A DNA stretch of 64,000 nt from Theristus sp. LFF4_11 (lineage: Eukaryota; Nematoda; Chromadorea; Monhysterida; Xyalidae). Shown in pieces: positions 1-11,702 of this stretch. The stretch lies in contig JASANC010002136.1 of assembly GCA_030248135.1 (NCBI GenBank), positions 30,734-94,733 on the forward strand, given 5' to 3'. A model generated the notes under the pieces. The model was not told the DNA's origin. It searched no databases and worked only from the letters and a program-made list of their open reading frames with translations. Positions within the stretch are counted from its first letter, which is position 1; each line of letters begins with the position of its first letter. A program made the position numbers and the translations under genes.

Positions 1-60
1 TGAGGTCCCAGCACAAACCAGTGAGAGCATTTTGAAGTTAGAACCTTTTTTGGTTCAGCA
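1..60. repeat. Terminal remnant of a Tc1/mariner-like element
   Basis: The first 60 bases are a diverged match to the right terminus of the 1.1-kb elements at 30520-31615 and 42333-43427: a CCAGTGAGAGCATTTT-like stretch, then GAACC, a T run, and a TGTA end. Only the end of the element lies inside the window. Confidence 0.6.
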
Positions 61-1899
61 TGTATCCTAAAACTGTAAAAGAAAAAAAGCTCTATATCCT
101 GCGGAATACTGTTTGTAAATAAGTTGTCTATTTGAGACGCTAACCTTGTGGGCGGAGTGTGTTTGTAATGTGCCTATTTAGGTCATTCCTTTTTGAGTCA
201 CATTATATGGTCTGTGTTGCGGAACGGTGTGGTGTGTGGATGTGGATAGCTCAGCTACTTTGTCGGGTATTGGCTGTGGGTGCACATGAAAGCGTTCTAG
301 TCAGTACCGACGTTTTACAGACATTTTAGGGGGGTGCTACCTCCCCTTCCCTGCAATTTTTTTCTGGTAAATGTTTCAATGGAAAATGCTATAAATTGCC
401 AAAAATGCTACAGTAGTTCTTTGTAAAACCAAATAAACTTATATGCTTGGGTTGGCTTATGGCCACGCATATATGCGTAAAAACGATGTTAAACGTCAGC
501 GTTATACAATCTGGTTAGCGTGTTTTTTTAGCGACGAGCCATTTTCGCGTTTTTTTCTGAGACGCAGAGTGCTAAAAAATTACCGAGCTCAAATTAAAAC
601 TGCAAAACAAGAACGTAATGCAGATGGTGAAACGGAACAAACATTTCGTTCTTTTACCATATGATGTGATATGATAGTATCACAGTGTAATGCAAAAAAA
701 TCCGCTTTTAACGCAAGATATTAACCACATCAAATTGGTAACAGCCTTGTCTAAACTTAAAAGAATAAAAAAGTGTGGAAAGTGAACACATGGCACAGGA
801 AAAATTTAAAAAACCCTGTAAATCAAGGCAGATGTTGAACTCGTGCAATAAGAAAAAACCCTTTTTCTGCGACGTTCAGAAAAAACAAATGAAAACTTGC
901 TGTATTTGCTGTCAGCAATGGAACTGAGACGGGTTGCTCATGTGAAAAAGTATAATGTTACCAGTAAAATCGATAGAAAACGTGAATACAGTGGCTTTTG
1001 AATGTGACAAACTCAAAAATTGTTTCAGAAAATTGTTTCTTGAAAACACGGTGTATGAAATACCCTCTCGCAAACGGAAGTGTACGTATTTTGGAAAATG
1101 GTGCTCAACGTGCGGGTGCGGGTGTAGCCGTTTTTTTGACTGGGCAGCGAGCGCTAAAAAAATAATTAACGGATGCACTATCTTCTTTTTTGACGCAGAA
1201 CAATTTCTGCAAGCCTTTGCAAAAAATCGGTGTGGGAGTTCTGAATTGCAGGACGACTGCATCAAACATTCGGACAGAATCACTTGAAAAAATGTTGCAC
1301 TGTCGCATTTCACCTCAGCTTTTTCTGTTTTTTTCGCAATGAAGTCGTTCTGTTGTTGCTTTTGCAAGTTCAAACGGAAAGCCAAAAGCCAAGTTATCCA
1401 TCAAAAAAGATTTTGTGATAAATGTCTTTAAATTACATTTTAAATTTAAATTACAAGCAAAAAAACACATGCACAGGGTGATCAGAAAAACATTGAAAAC
1501 ACGTACCAGATTTCGCGATCACGTTGCCGATCATGTTATCAGGTACAGCATGGCCGAATAAATAAGGCAGTCCATCAAGGCGGGATCAGCCGCAGACTAG
1601 GAGTTGTCTATTTCAAAAAAGCCAACGTAATTCCCAATCATGTGTACAAGGGATAAAGAATGATCAGAATAGCGCGGGTAATCCATTAGTTTAAAAAAAC
1701 GCGTCAAATTTGGCACACAATTCAGTTTCTGATCGTCTTTTTTCTTTCATTCAAAGTTCTCGCGCTCCTTGCACCCTGAAAAAAGCTGCCATGTTTAACC
1801 GGCCATACCGTATCTGAAAAACGGTCGTGTGATGTGGTATTGACCAACACCTCCGTTCCAATTGTTTAACAATATATTGCACAAACTCCATTGTAGACC
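61..1899. other. AT-rich stretch with no recognisable gene
   Basis: Open frames at 443-664 (+, 73 codons) and about 955-1287 (+) are short, lack recognisable motifs and have no convincing splice partners. I see no RNA gene here. The stretch may be degraded repeat DNA between the mariner-like remnant and the C-run element at 1900. Confidence 0.5.
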
Positions 1900-2361
1900 T
1901 ACCGTATTACCTCTATTAAACCCCCCCCCCCCAAAATTAAACCCCCCCCAAAAATAAACCCCCACCCCCTCGACAAGTTTCCAAATAATCCCCCCCCCCA
2001 AAATAATCCCCCATGGGGGATTATTGAAACCTGTTTGAAACACATACCCAGCGAATTCAGTGGCTAGTTGCAGTGAAAATGATGAAATTGTGCTACCAAA
2101 GGCCCCAAATGGATGATTAAATGGTAATTTCATTACAAAAGGCTGTTGTAAAAAGAAATTTCTATGTAGAATAGAAGTTTTTGCGACTTCCTTCCTGCCA
2201 TGGAAGGTATTTTTGCCATTTTGCCCACTCCTAAAAATGGTTTCCAAATAAACCCCCCCCCCCAAAAAAATAAAGCCCCCCCCCCCAAAAAATAAACCCC
2301 CACCCCCAGAAGTCGCTGAAGAAATAAACCCCCATGGGGGTTTATTAGAGGTAATACGGTA
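1900..2361. mobile_element. Non-autonomous element with C/G homopolymer termini (family D, copy 1)
   Basis: The element is bounded by inverted repeats beginning TACCGTATTACCTCTA and ending TAGAGGTAATACGGTA. Inside each end are several AAATAAACCCCC-type blocks with runs of 7-12 C. The centre, about 240 bases, carries no open frame that looks coding. A full copy lies at 53954-54408 and a truncated inverted copy at 46198-46497. The C runs and the palindromic CCCCCATGGGGG suggest strong secondary structure. Confidence 0.8.
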
Positions 2362-2765
2362 TCAACATACGCCAATCAACAAGATATCATGTTCATCTCA
2401 TGGCCTACCAACTGAAAAACATGTTCTAAGTTGCAACAAAACGATTTCTGAAACGATATTTCAATTCAGTTAAGTCATTTCAACGCTAAAAATTGACCCT
2501 AGAAGTCATCCAAATCGAAAAACATGGAGTACGTCGGTCAAAATGACCAAATAATGACATTTTTAAACTAAGCACACAAAGAAGTTGGGAAGAAAATTTG
2601 GTTTGAACTTTCAAAAAATTATGCCATAAATCGATTTTTCAAAGCAAAGTAGAAGAAAAATTTTTCAAATTTTTTTTAAGTTTGAAAAAAAAATCCAAAT
2701 TAAAAAAAAAGAAAAAAATTTTTTTTTTTCAAAATCCCTAACCCTCCCTACCCCGGTGGCCTAAA

Positions 2766-3512
2766 TAGGGTTGTTAAACAAAAATAAAAAATTTTTTTTT
2801 TAAAAAAAAAAGTGATTAAAAAAAAAACAAAAATGCCGATTTTTTTTTTTAAAAAAAAAAATTCGAAAAATTTTCCTCTAATATGCTCTGAAAACCTCAA
2901 TTTTGGCACAATTTTTCGAAAGTTCAACAAAAATTTTCTTTGATTATACCTCGTAAAACCTTTAGCAGTCGATTTTGGGCCGTTTTACCGACTGATTTTA
3001 GGCTTCGACAACATCTGCGATGAAGTTTTTGAGCGTCCCAAAGCTTAGCCTACCATTTCCGATGCAGATAAGGTGACGATTCGCCTCGCAGAGCGTCCGA
3101 TTGTGCTCGCTGCTCCGTTTGCAAGCGCTACGTTGTCTGGTTGCTGCTTCGTGTCGTGTCGTCGCGACACCATCAGAAGAATTGATCGAATTTCAAGGCG
3201 GTATGTTTGTCTTCACTTTAGCATTAGCTTAGCTGGGGACAATTAGTGACGTTTTGGAGGTCAAAACACAAGAAGAGGCATGGTGACGGTTTGGAAAAGG
3301 GGTAATTGAGGTCACCAAAACAAAATCTGCAAAGTTCCGCCATACGGGAGTCATTCGGGAGGCGCTTGCATATCATATGTGGTTCTTCGGACTCCCTGAT
3401 TGATTTAGCACAACTTTGATTTTTGAAATTTTTTTTAAAAAAAAAAAAAATTTTTTAAAAAAAAAAAAACAAAAATGACGATTTTTGTTTTTTTTAACAA
3501 CCCTAGGCCTAA
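2766..3512. mobile_element. AT-rich non-autonomous element carrying a cysteine-rich exon-like segment (family F, copy 1)
   Basis: Left end TAGGGTTGTTAAACAAAAAT pairs with a right end reading TTTTTAACAACCCTA. Long A/T runs lie just inside. The unique centre (about 2890-3340) contains a reading frame with closely spaced cysteines near 3100 (C-x2-C-x2-C) that recurs near 46615 and 47935. Related copies or pieces lie at 46613-46965, 47567-48308, 48750-48890 and, inverted, about 53330-53720. It ends about 230 bases upstream of the importin start codon, so it probably overlaps that gene's promoter region. Confidence 0.6.
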
Positions 3513-3742
3513 AACAACTATGGTCCCGCTTTCGCTACTGTTTCAGAGCATACTAAAGGAAATTTTTTCGAATTTAAAAAAAATCGGCATTTTTGTTTTT
3601 TTATTTAGTTTTTTGTTCGACAACTCGACTTTTTATTTTAACAAAGTGGTGCAAACACAAATAAAAAAAAATAATTTTCCAGAGAGCAACAAAGCTGAAA
3701 CAAAAGTTAAACAAAACCAGGATAACAATCAGCAAAAAAACA

Positions 3743-6700
3743 ATGTCCAAAATGCCGGAGCAAAGTCGCAGCAAACAGTACAAGAATTTGAACAAAGATG
3801 CTGAAGAAATGCGCCGCCGTCGGCAGGATGGAGCGGTTCGGTCTTACTTGTTTCACTGATCTTACCGTTTTTGGTTTTACTGTTTGGATCTTATCCACAG
3901 TTGGCAAATTGACTGCCAGCCAAAATGAGGAATAAAAAATTGAACAAGAATTTCCTGTCGTCGTCAGGTCGAGTTGCGCAAGACGAAACGCGACGAGACT
4001 TTGTCGAAACGACGCAACGTGCCGTGCGCGAGCGAGCAGAGCGAAGCGGAAGACGCCGCCGCCAGCAAATCGGCGATCAGCCGCGAGAGTTTGGATGCGA
4101 TCGTGCAGAGCGCCGTCTCGGAGGACCCGGAGATTCAGCTGCAGGCCGTGCAGGGTGCAAGGTGCGAGAGCGAGATGTCGTCGTCATCGATTTCGTTTTC
4201 TGTTTTTGTTCGTTTGGTTTGTTATCCAGGAGTGCGTAACGCACGAGACAGAGACAAATTTTGTGAGAAAAACATTTGCTGTCTCACGTGTTTTGTTTTC
4301 TGGTTTGGTTGGTTGACTTGACGTTACTGTGATTTTGTCGCGCGTCTAGAAAGCACCGCCTGCGCGCGCATATGAAGGAAACGCAAACCAATCCGAGGCT
4401 AATTTTTGGGTTCAGCGTTCATTTTTTGGGAGACAAAAATGTGATTAAAAAGAAACACAAATGAATACAAATGAACTTAACGAAAGAGTACATTTCCAGA
4501 AAGCTTCTCTCCAGCGATCGCAACCCGCCAATTGACGACTTAATCCAGTCTGGCATTCTGCCAATTCTGGTCAACTGTCTGAAATCGGAACAGTAAGTTG
4601 CAAGTTTTTTAGGGTGGTAGAGAGGGAAGTAAAAACGAGTTGATGATTTTTGCGGCCAATTCTTGACGGTGCTTAACTCGATCCTGATCCAATATTTCAA
4701 ATTGGTCGCTTTTTGTTGTTAAAATTGTTAAAGTTGTTAAAAATAAAAAAAGTTAAAAAAGTTTCAAATCAGGAATGGTCTTAGAATGTATCAATCAATG
4801 GGTCACCACGGTTACCAGTTTTCAAAAGAAATCGTAAAAGCAAGGCACCCAGTGCTTTTCTGAACACCAGCGACGCATTGTCGATCCATTTCGAAAGACT
4901 TGAAAGCAACTGATAGAACACGACGAAACCGCTTGAAAAAAGAACGAAATTCCACATTTATGCGTTGAAAAATCGATACGGTAAAACAAAATCGAATCAG
5001 AAAAAGTGTCTTGTTCTTTACAGCGCGAGTCTGCAATTCGAGGCGGCTTGGGCGCTGACGAACATCGCGAGCGGCACGTCGGCGCAGACGGAGGCGGTCG
5101 TGCGAGCGGGTGCCGTGCCGTTGTTCCTGGAGCTGTTGTCCTCGGAGAACATGAACGTCTGCGAACAGGCCGTCTGGGCCTTGGGCAACATCATCGGTGA
5201 GGCGGCGCGCGAGGCGTTCTCTTGTTTTTGGTTTTTTATGTTCACTTCACTGTTGTTGTTTTTGGATTTATTGGTAAAATAGTCGACTGTTGTTTTGTGG
5301 AACGACAATCGGACAATGGAACGGAAAGTCTTTAACGAAAAAAATGTGGAAATTTGTACCATTCAAAAGAGACCCCCATGATGAGTGAATTCCATATCAG
5401 TCTATCTGGAAGTAGTCATGATGGACGACTTTAGAAGAAAAAAGATAATAAATAGAGAATAACAGAAACGTTCTGTGGTCAAGCAGCACATTGTTCACTG
5501 CTTCTCTTCAGGCGACGGTCCCCACTTCCGCGACTACTGCATTCGTCTCGGCATCGTGCAGCCGTTGTTGAAGTTTGTATCACCGGAGATATCGATCAGT
5601 TTTCTGCGAAACGTCACCTGGGTGATCGTGAATCTGTGCCGCAGCAAGGAGCCGCCGCCACCAGCGCAGGTTGGACGGTTTCTTGTTTTTTTGGGGGGGG
5701 GGTGTTTTATTGGGTCTATTTTTTGAGTTTGACTTGCTTCGAACAACTGTATCAAATTACTTTGAGAGAGGTTTTTGTTAAACTGTATCAAATTACTTTG
5801 AGAGAGGTTTTTGTTAAACGCGGGTCACCGACTCATCGTGAGTCTTGCCGGTTTAGCGCATGCATTTTGGCGATATTGAGCAAGTGTTGATAAAAGAATA
5901 CACCGACTGTGTGTGTGTTTGCCAGTGTGTTTGTGTTGCTGAGTTTCAGCTGTTCTCACCGTTTGTTCGCACTGTTCAGGTCGTCCAACAGCTGCTGCCC
6001 GCGCTCGTCATGCTCATACATCACACCGATACAAACGTACGTGGTTTGGTTGCGGTGGTTGGATTCAGATGGTTATTGGATGATTTGGATCCATTTAGAA
6101 TCAAACGTGTACTGTCACGGTATCGTTCTTGATCGTTGTAGACAGGAAACGAGTCACAATTTGATGGGTGAAAAATCAAAATCCAAAAAATGCCGTCAGT
6201 GGTTTTTTGGTGGTTTAATAACGGACACTTGCGCAGATCCTCGTGGACACGGTGTGGGCGCTGTCGTACCTGACCGACGGCGGCAACGACCAGATCCAGA
6301 TGGCCATCGACAGCGGCGTGGTGCCATTCCTGGTGCCACTGTTGTCAAATGGCGAGGTGAAAGTGCAGACGGCGGCCTTGCGAGCGGTGGGCAACATCGT
6401 CACCGGCACCGACGAGCAGACGCAGCACGTGCTCAACTGTGGCGCGCTGATGCACATGCCGGTGCTGTTGAAGCACGCCAAGGAGAAGATCAATAAGGTG
6501 CTGGGGGAGGGGGTGTGTTGCTGATGAACGTGAGCTGTTCTGTTGTTGGTGGTGTTCGTTGGCAGTGACATTCGTGCACAAGGATCCGTTAAGGCGGCAT
6601 TCATGAAGCGGTATTCAGTGATGCGTAACTGTGTTGAAACATAGCTGCGTGGTCATTGAATACTGCTTCGTGAATGGCGCTGTATGGTTTCATACGCAGG

Positions 6701-9286
6701 ATACGGCCGAAACATGTTTTTTTCATGACTCATGGCTGGATTCCGTACATTCTTTACTTTCTTTCTTCGTTGGTGTTTTGATTTTTCTGTCACATTTTTT
6801 TCGATTTGTTTATTTTGTTACCGCATCAGTAAACCAAGAATAGTTTGTACTTGTATTTTCCAGGAAGCTGTCTGGTTCCTGAGCAACATCACCGCCGGCA
6901 ACCAGGAGCAAGTGCAGCAAGTGATTGACGCGAATTTGATTCCGATGGTCGTGCATCTGTTGGCGCATGTTAGTTGCCAATTCTGCTTCACTTCGACCCC
7001 CTTATTTCCTCTTGCGAGCTCGAAATTGCCGAAGTGACCCTGGTCCTGCTGAGCTTCGATACAGTCATTTTGGCAACCTTGATTTTTTTCAATCAAAACC
7101 AGAAAACTAATTCCTTTTCTATGCATGGCGCAAACGCAGATTCTGCAGTTGTGCAGTCATAGAACCAAAAACAACATAATAATAGCGAACACCAACAGCG
7201 ACACACACGCACACTGATCTGGTTTGCCGAACTGTATTGCAATTCCGTGCGCTCTCAAATCTATCTTCAGTGAATCCACGAAATTCTCTGCGCGCTTTGT
7301 GTGCAGGGCGACTTTCAAACGCAAAAGGAGGCGGCGTGGGCGGTCTCGAACGTGACGATCAGCGGGCGACAGGATCAGGTGGCGCACATGATCGAGCACG
7401 GCGTCATACCGCCGTTCTGTCAGCTGCTGTCTGTGCGCGACACGCAGATCGTACAGGTACGTCGCTGCTGCTTTGTTGTTGTTGGTTTTGCGGCTGGCGA
7501 GTGCTGTTGTTGTGATGATGATGATGATGATGTTGATGTTGATAACTCATCATCATCTGGGCGATGGCGCCGACAGCTGCACGGCGGTCTATATCGGCTG
7601 CTTTTCCTGCGAGCTCCGCGACAAATGGCACACGCGTTTAGCGCCGCTGTGAGGCGGATGCCGGGGACGGATACCAAAGAGCTCAGCTTGCGACGAACCA
7701 TCACGTCCCATGTGGCTGCTTTTTCAGCTCGTTCTCATTGTCAGATTTCGAGCTTTGTTGTTGCCCCCATCCCCACATGGAGTGCCTGTGTCAAATTATA
7801 ATAGGTGCCTCTTTGTGGCACAAACGGGTGATGATTTTCATTCATTTGCGTTTGGAGACGACTTTACTCGCATTTTGTTCGGTTCATGCCGCACAACAAC
7901 GCTACACTAGAAGCGATCAACACTTCAAGAGGGACACATCACTGATGAGGCCACCCCTCTTCTGCTTATGGTGTTGGGGTTGGCCAGGTCGAAATGTAGA
8001 GAACCATCCTACAACTTGGTTGATCTGGAGGCCGATACAGATGCTGTTAATTTGACAGCAAACATCACCATAACCACCGTGATTCAAATGACTTGAAGCA
8101 TGTGACATTTCTTTGCATTTTTCTCTTTGTTGTTGTTTTCAGGTGGTGCTGGACGGACTGAACAATATTCTGAAAATGGCCTCTGCCAGTGGCGGCACGG
8201 AGCAGGTGTGCCAGCTGATTGAGGAGTGTGGAGGTGCGAGAAAACCCGGTTTTTTTTTCTTTCTTATTTATGGCACATTTGGAAAACTTTGTCTGCGTGA
8301 CAAGACGTTTTCTTGGGGTTTTCAGTTTTTGTTTTTCATGAAATTTCTAGATCGAAAACATAGAGCACAGCCCTATTTTCAACGTTTCAGTTTTTTTAGA
8401 AACACTATTTTTTTAATAGGATTTTACGTTTCAGGACTGGACAAGATTGAAATGCTACAGAATCATGAGAGCGAGGAGATTTACAAGCTCGCCTACGATA
8501 TCATTGACAACTACTTTCCGACGGATGTGAGTTTTTTTGCCTTTTTTGCTGACATTGACGACGACTTGTCTTTCACGATTCGATTTGGCGACATTCCGTG
8601 GAGTCGGTATACCGATCCGGGTCAACTTGGGCAAAATCTTTTGAATTGCCTCATCAAGCTGCAAGCATGCATGATGAAATCAATTTTTCCTTTTAGGTCG
8701 GGCGCAGAATTCAAGCGGAAAAACAGAAAAACTTTTCAATTCGTCATGTCCATGGGATAAAGCGCTGCGTCATTTTCGTTGTCACTTTTTGAGTTGCAGA
8801 AAGAATCTATTTCCAGCACGCCATAGATTCGTTTGAGTGGGAAGAAAATCTATTCAGTCGACTGTTTGCCCAAAAACTCGCTGAAAAGATGTGAAAGTCG
8901 CTAAATTCATTTCGCTTTCTGCAAAAAAAACTTAAAAAACTCGATTGGCATGGTAAAGCCTCATTCATGGAACTGAAAGCGCTCGCATAACTTCACGCGG
9001 CGTCACTCAGCTACGCATTCATGGAGCAAAAACGCCGTAGCTTCACGTGCTAAAGTGACGCCTGCGCTTCAGCGCGCGCGAGTGCATGAATGGGCCTGAA
9101 CGTTGTGCTCCATGAACACGACGAATTGTGTTTTTTTGCATTTTGTATCTGTTCTGTGCATTTCAGTCTGACGACAATCAGGACGGTCAGCCAGCAGCTG
9201 GTGTCGGCCAATCGGGCGACAACAGTCAGTTCGCGTTTGACACCACCCAGCAGAACGCACCCGGCGAGGGGTTTGCGTTCAAATGA
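3743..9286 (+). CDS. KPNA3/KPNA4: Importin subunit alpha (alpha3/alpha4 type)
   Basis: Nuclear import adaptor: its IBB domain binds importin beta and its armadillo repeats bind classical nuclear localisation signals. Exons: 3743-3835, 3968-4161, 4500-4592, 5024-5196, 5512-5669, 5980-6036, 6237-6497, 6864-6968, 7307-7456, 8143-8233, 8435-8526, 9167-9286. They total 528 codons, close to the usual 520. Residues 1-60 hold the IBB with [15 protein letters not shown] and KRRNV. The ARM core shows the NLS-groove Trp/Asn pairs ([34 protein letters not shown]). [17 protein letters not shown] and [11 protein letters not shown] fit the KPNA3/4 subfamily better than KPNA1/2. The tail carries the [13 protein letters not shown] and EECGGLDKIE segments. 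ATG 3743 is chosen; an in-frame ATG follows at 3752. All junctions are GT-AG. Introns carry several repeats. Confidence 0.97.
5745..5816. repeat. Two perfect 36-bp tandem copies in importin intron 5
   Basis: Unit starts AACTGTATCAAATTAC and repeats at 5745 and 5781 with no visible mismatch, indicating a recent tandem duplication. Confidence 0.9.
6590..6680. mobile_element. Hairpin MITE (family B) in importin intron 7
   Basis: Arms GGCATTCATGAAGC and GCTTCGTGAATGGC flank a short centre containing AACATAGCT. The unit is almost wholly palindromic, about 90 bases. Relatives at 24411-24510, 55487-55570 and 57043-57118 share the TTCATGAAGCAGTATTTAGT-like arm. Confidence 0.75.
7487..7690 (+). repeat. 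Dispersed repeat H, copy 1, in importin intron 9
   Basis: TTTGCGGCTGGCGAGTG, CATCATCATCTGGGCGATGG, CGCCGACAGCTGCACGGC and AGAGCTCAG occur in the same order at 25564-25736 in an intron of the unrelated hydrolase gene. Both copies are in sense orientation and start shortly after a splice donor. No terminal inverted repeat is visible. A GATGATGAT microsatellite lies inside. Confidence 0.8.
7917..8060 (+). repeat. Dispersed repeat I, copy 1, in importin intron 9
   Basis: GACACATCACTGATGAGGCC followed by CTCTTCTGC, then GGCCAGGTCGAAA. The reverse complement recurs at about 50960-51100, and a partial relative at about 26070-26110. No coding sense is apparent. Confidence 0.65.
8954..9096. repeat. 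Imperfect palindrome in importin intron 11
   Basis: CATTCATGGA arms surround GCGTCACT-type sequence. The right part, GAGTGCATGAATGGGC preceded by GCTTCAGCGC, matches the reverse complement of 37160-37198 in the TMC gene, so this is a dispersed family related in style to hairpin family B. Confidence 0.55.
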
Positions 9287-10147
9287 GTGCGCCAAAAACG
9301 CAACAAATTGGTGTCCAGTGTTTTCGCTGAATGACTGCTGTAAGAAGAGAATTTTATCGGTTTTCATTTTTATTTTGAACTCTGAGTTTTTTGCGTGGAT
9401 ACTCTTTGTGTCTCTGTGTGTTGTGTGTGATTGTGTGTTTGTTTGTGTTGTATGCGTGTGGGTTCATTTACCTATCTTATTTTTTCTGCACTTCGTGTTT
9501 TTTTTTGTTTTGCGTGCACTTCCGAAAAGTGTTTATATATTTTTTGTGGCTTCAGTAAGTTCTTTGTCAATTTCATCTAACCAATTATCGTCGAACAAGG
9601 AAAACCTTTCACTTTTCTCGTTCAAGTCATCACTATTTTTTAAGAGTAGAGGATAAAAGAACTTTTTCTGCAAATTTATAAAGTCATTTATTTTGCGCAA
9701 TTCCGCATCTTACAATGTGGAAAAGTTTTTATCATGCTTGCTGCACTGCTATAGTTGGCTTGTTAAAATCTGTTAGAAGGAAAACAGAACATCTCTGTCG
9801 TCACGACGACAGCTTTTGATGAGCGAACAATATTCTTGGAATTTTTCATTTCATTTCTAACAATTAGCAACATTGATCGATTAATTACTTTCCAATTTCA
9901 CAATGCAAATTTTTGTGGACCGTGAAAACTGTATTTACTACCGTTGAAGTTATTTAGTATTTATTTAGATATGCCTGTTAAACAGCGATCTATTTTTTGT
10001 TAATATTTTCATCAGAATAGCAGGAAATCACCTTTTTCGTTGTTTTGGGTGTGTGTTTTCCTCTCAAAACTACTTCTTATAATCCTGTTGATTTGCTGTA
10101 TTTCATGTGTTCTAGCTTTCATTATTTCTTATTGATATACATGTATT

Positions 10148-10153
10148 AATAAA
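10148..10153 (+). terminator. Candidate polyadenylation signal for the importin gene
   Basis: AATAAA about 860 bases after the importin stop codon, the first canonical hexamer I find downstream of it. Confidence 0.5.
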
Positions 10154-11518
10154 TACATGTACTATTTAATGTTTGACTGAAAAGTGCTCAATTTCACTCG
10201 GCGTCTAGATATTTTTTAATTTTTTCAAGCAGCAGAAAGGTAGAAACTTCAAATGTGTTTTTTTTTAATTTGATTGCAATGCTGTGAAATTGGGCGTTTG
10301 TCGTTGAAATGTTACGCTGAAGTTTTTAGCTGTTTCTGCTTGCAAGTACCTTTTTTAAACAGCTAAGAGCGATGGCTTTTATTTTGTTGCACAGTGTGTC
10401 GACATATTTTATGTTCTCGTTTTCAAACTCGATTCGCCTTTCAACTCGTGTGTGTTAAGTTGTATTTAATTCATTTTTGCCAGTTTCTCTGCTGATTTTG
10501 CTTGTGGTTTTTTCACTCTTTCTGAGGCACTGAGCTCTTGTTTACATGTACTAAATGCAAAGAAATTGGCAAGCCTTTTCCAATTCTCCGCGTGTTGGTG
10601 CGATAATGTGTTTTTTCGGTTGGATTTAAAAAAATTTGGCACTTGATGCGTTAGTTTTTCTTTGTCTCGTTTTCTCCGAGTGACTGATAGCTTGTGAAAG
10701 TATGTTTGTTGGTTTTCCGTTTTCCGTTTTTTGTGTTTTCGAATGAGTGAGCTTGTATTTTCGTTTGTCTTGTCATTATCGTGCGCTTGTTTTTTTTGTT
10801 ATACTAATAGAGCCTGGGATACAGTTCTGGACATCAAAGTTTAGCAAAGAAACAGTTTCAAGAAAGGTATTGTCTTTTAGAATGACACTTTCAACTTTTC
10901 CCCCTGTTCTGCTGAAACATCAGCATGTCACCTTTGAATTGCCGGGCTTTATTGTTGTTTTGTTGGTGGTTTGTTTTGGGTTTGCTTGATTGCACTGTCA
11001 GAATTGAGGTCTCCCTCGCTATTTTTTTCTAAATCGCCCACGTTTACAGTTTCCAGTGATTTCGTCACAGTGACACCAACTTCACCAAAATTTATCAGTA
11101 TTTTAGTAGTTGAGTACGCGCTGAAAATGCTGTGATTACTGAAAATCATGAAGGTTACTGACACCGTTGATAGTTGTCGCTGCGTCAAAATCGCTGGCAA
11201 AGTTTGTTTGTTTGTCACTTTTTCGCAGAATACAGAACAAGCGAAAGTTTGAATTCCAGTGAGAACGAATGTATCGGGTTGGGTTGGCTTGTAATCCCTC
11301 ACCCAATTCTGGCCCAAATGCGTTTTCTTGCCACTTCGGTCTCGTTCGTTCTTTTCTTCCGCGAGCTCTGTATTCCGCGAAAAAAACAGATTTGGGTGCA
11401 GATGTGGTTTGTGAAAAAATGATCGACTGGATGACTGCATTGCTGCATGCTGAACCAATCGATGTGCACATTGACGCGTTCTACACTTCGTGTTCCATTG
11501 GTTGTTGTTGTTTATAGT

Positions 11519-11702
11519 ATGTTTCTTTAAACCTGTCATCTTTTTCAGCAGAATACAGAGCCCGCGAGAGAACATAATCGGTTTAGAACAAAGACATATT
11601 CAGCCACCTTTTTTTATTTCATCAACCAAACACGGTCCCCGTGTATTATATTCTGTATTCTGCGAAAAAATCTGACAGGTTTAAAGAAACAAACTGTACT
11701 GG
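11519..11702. mobile_element. MITE family C, copy 1
   Basis: Terminal inverted repeats of about 40 bases: AGTATGTTTCTTTAAACC then TGTCA and CAGCAGAATACAG at the left, with TCTGTATTCTGCG, CTGACAGGTTTAAAGAAAC at the right. The centre is non-coding. Confidence 0.8.

Noticed and set aside
1795..2375. Gly/Phe-rich minus-strand frames
   Set aside because: Translations of the GGGGGTTTATT runs of the family D element.
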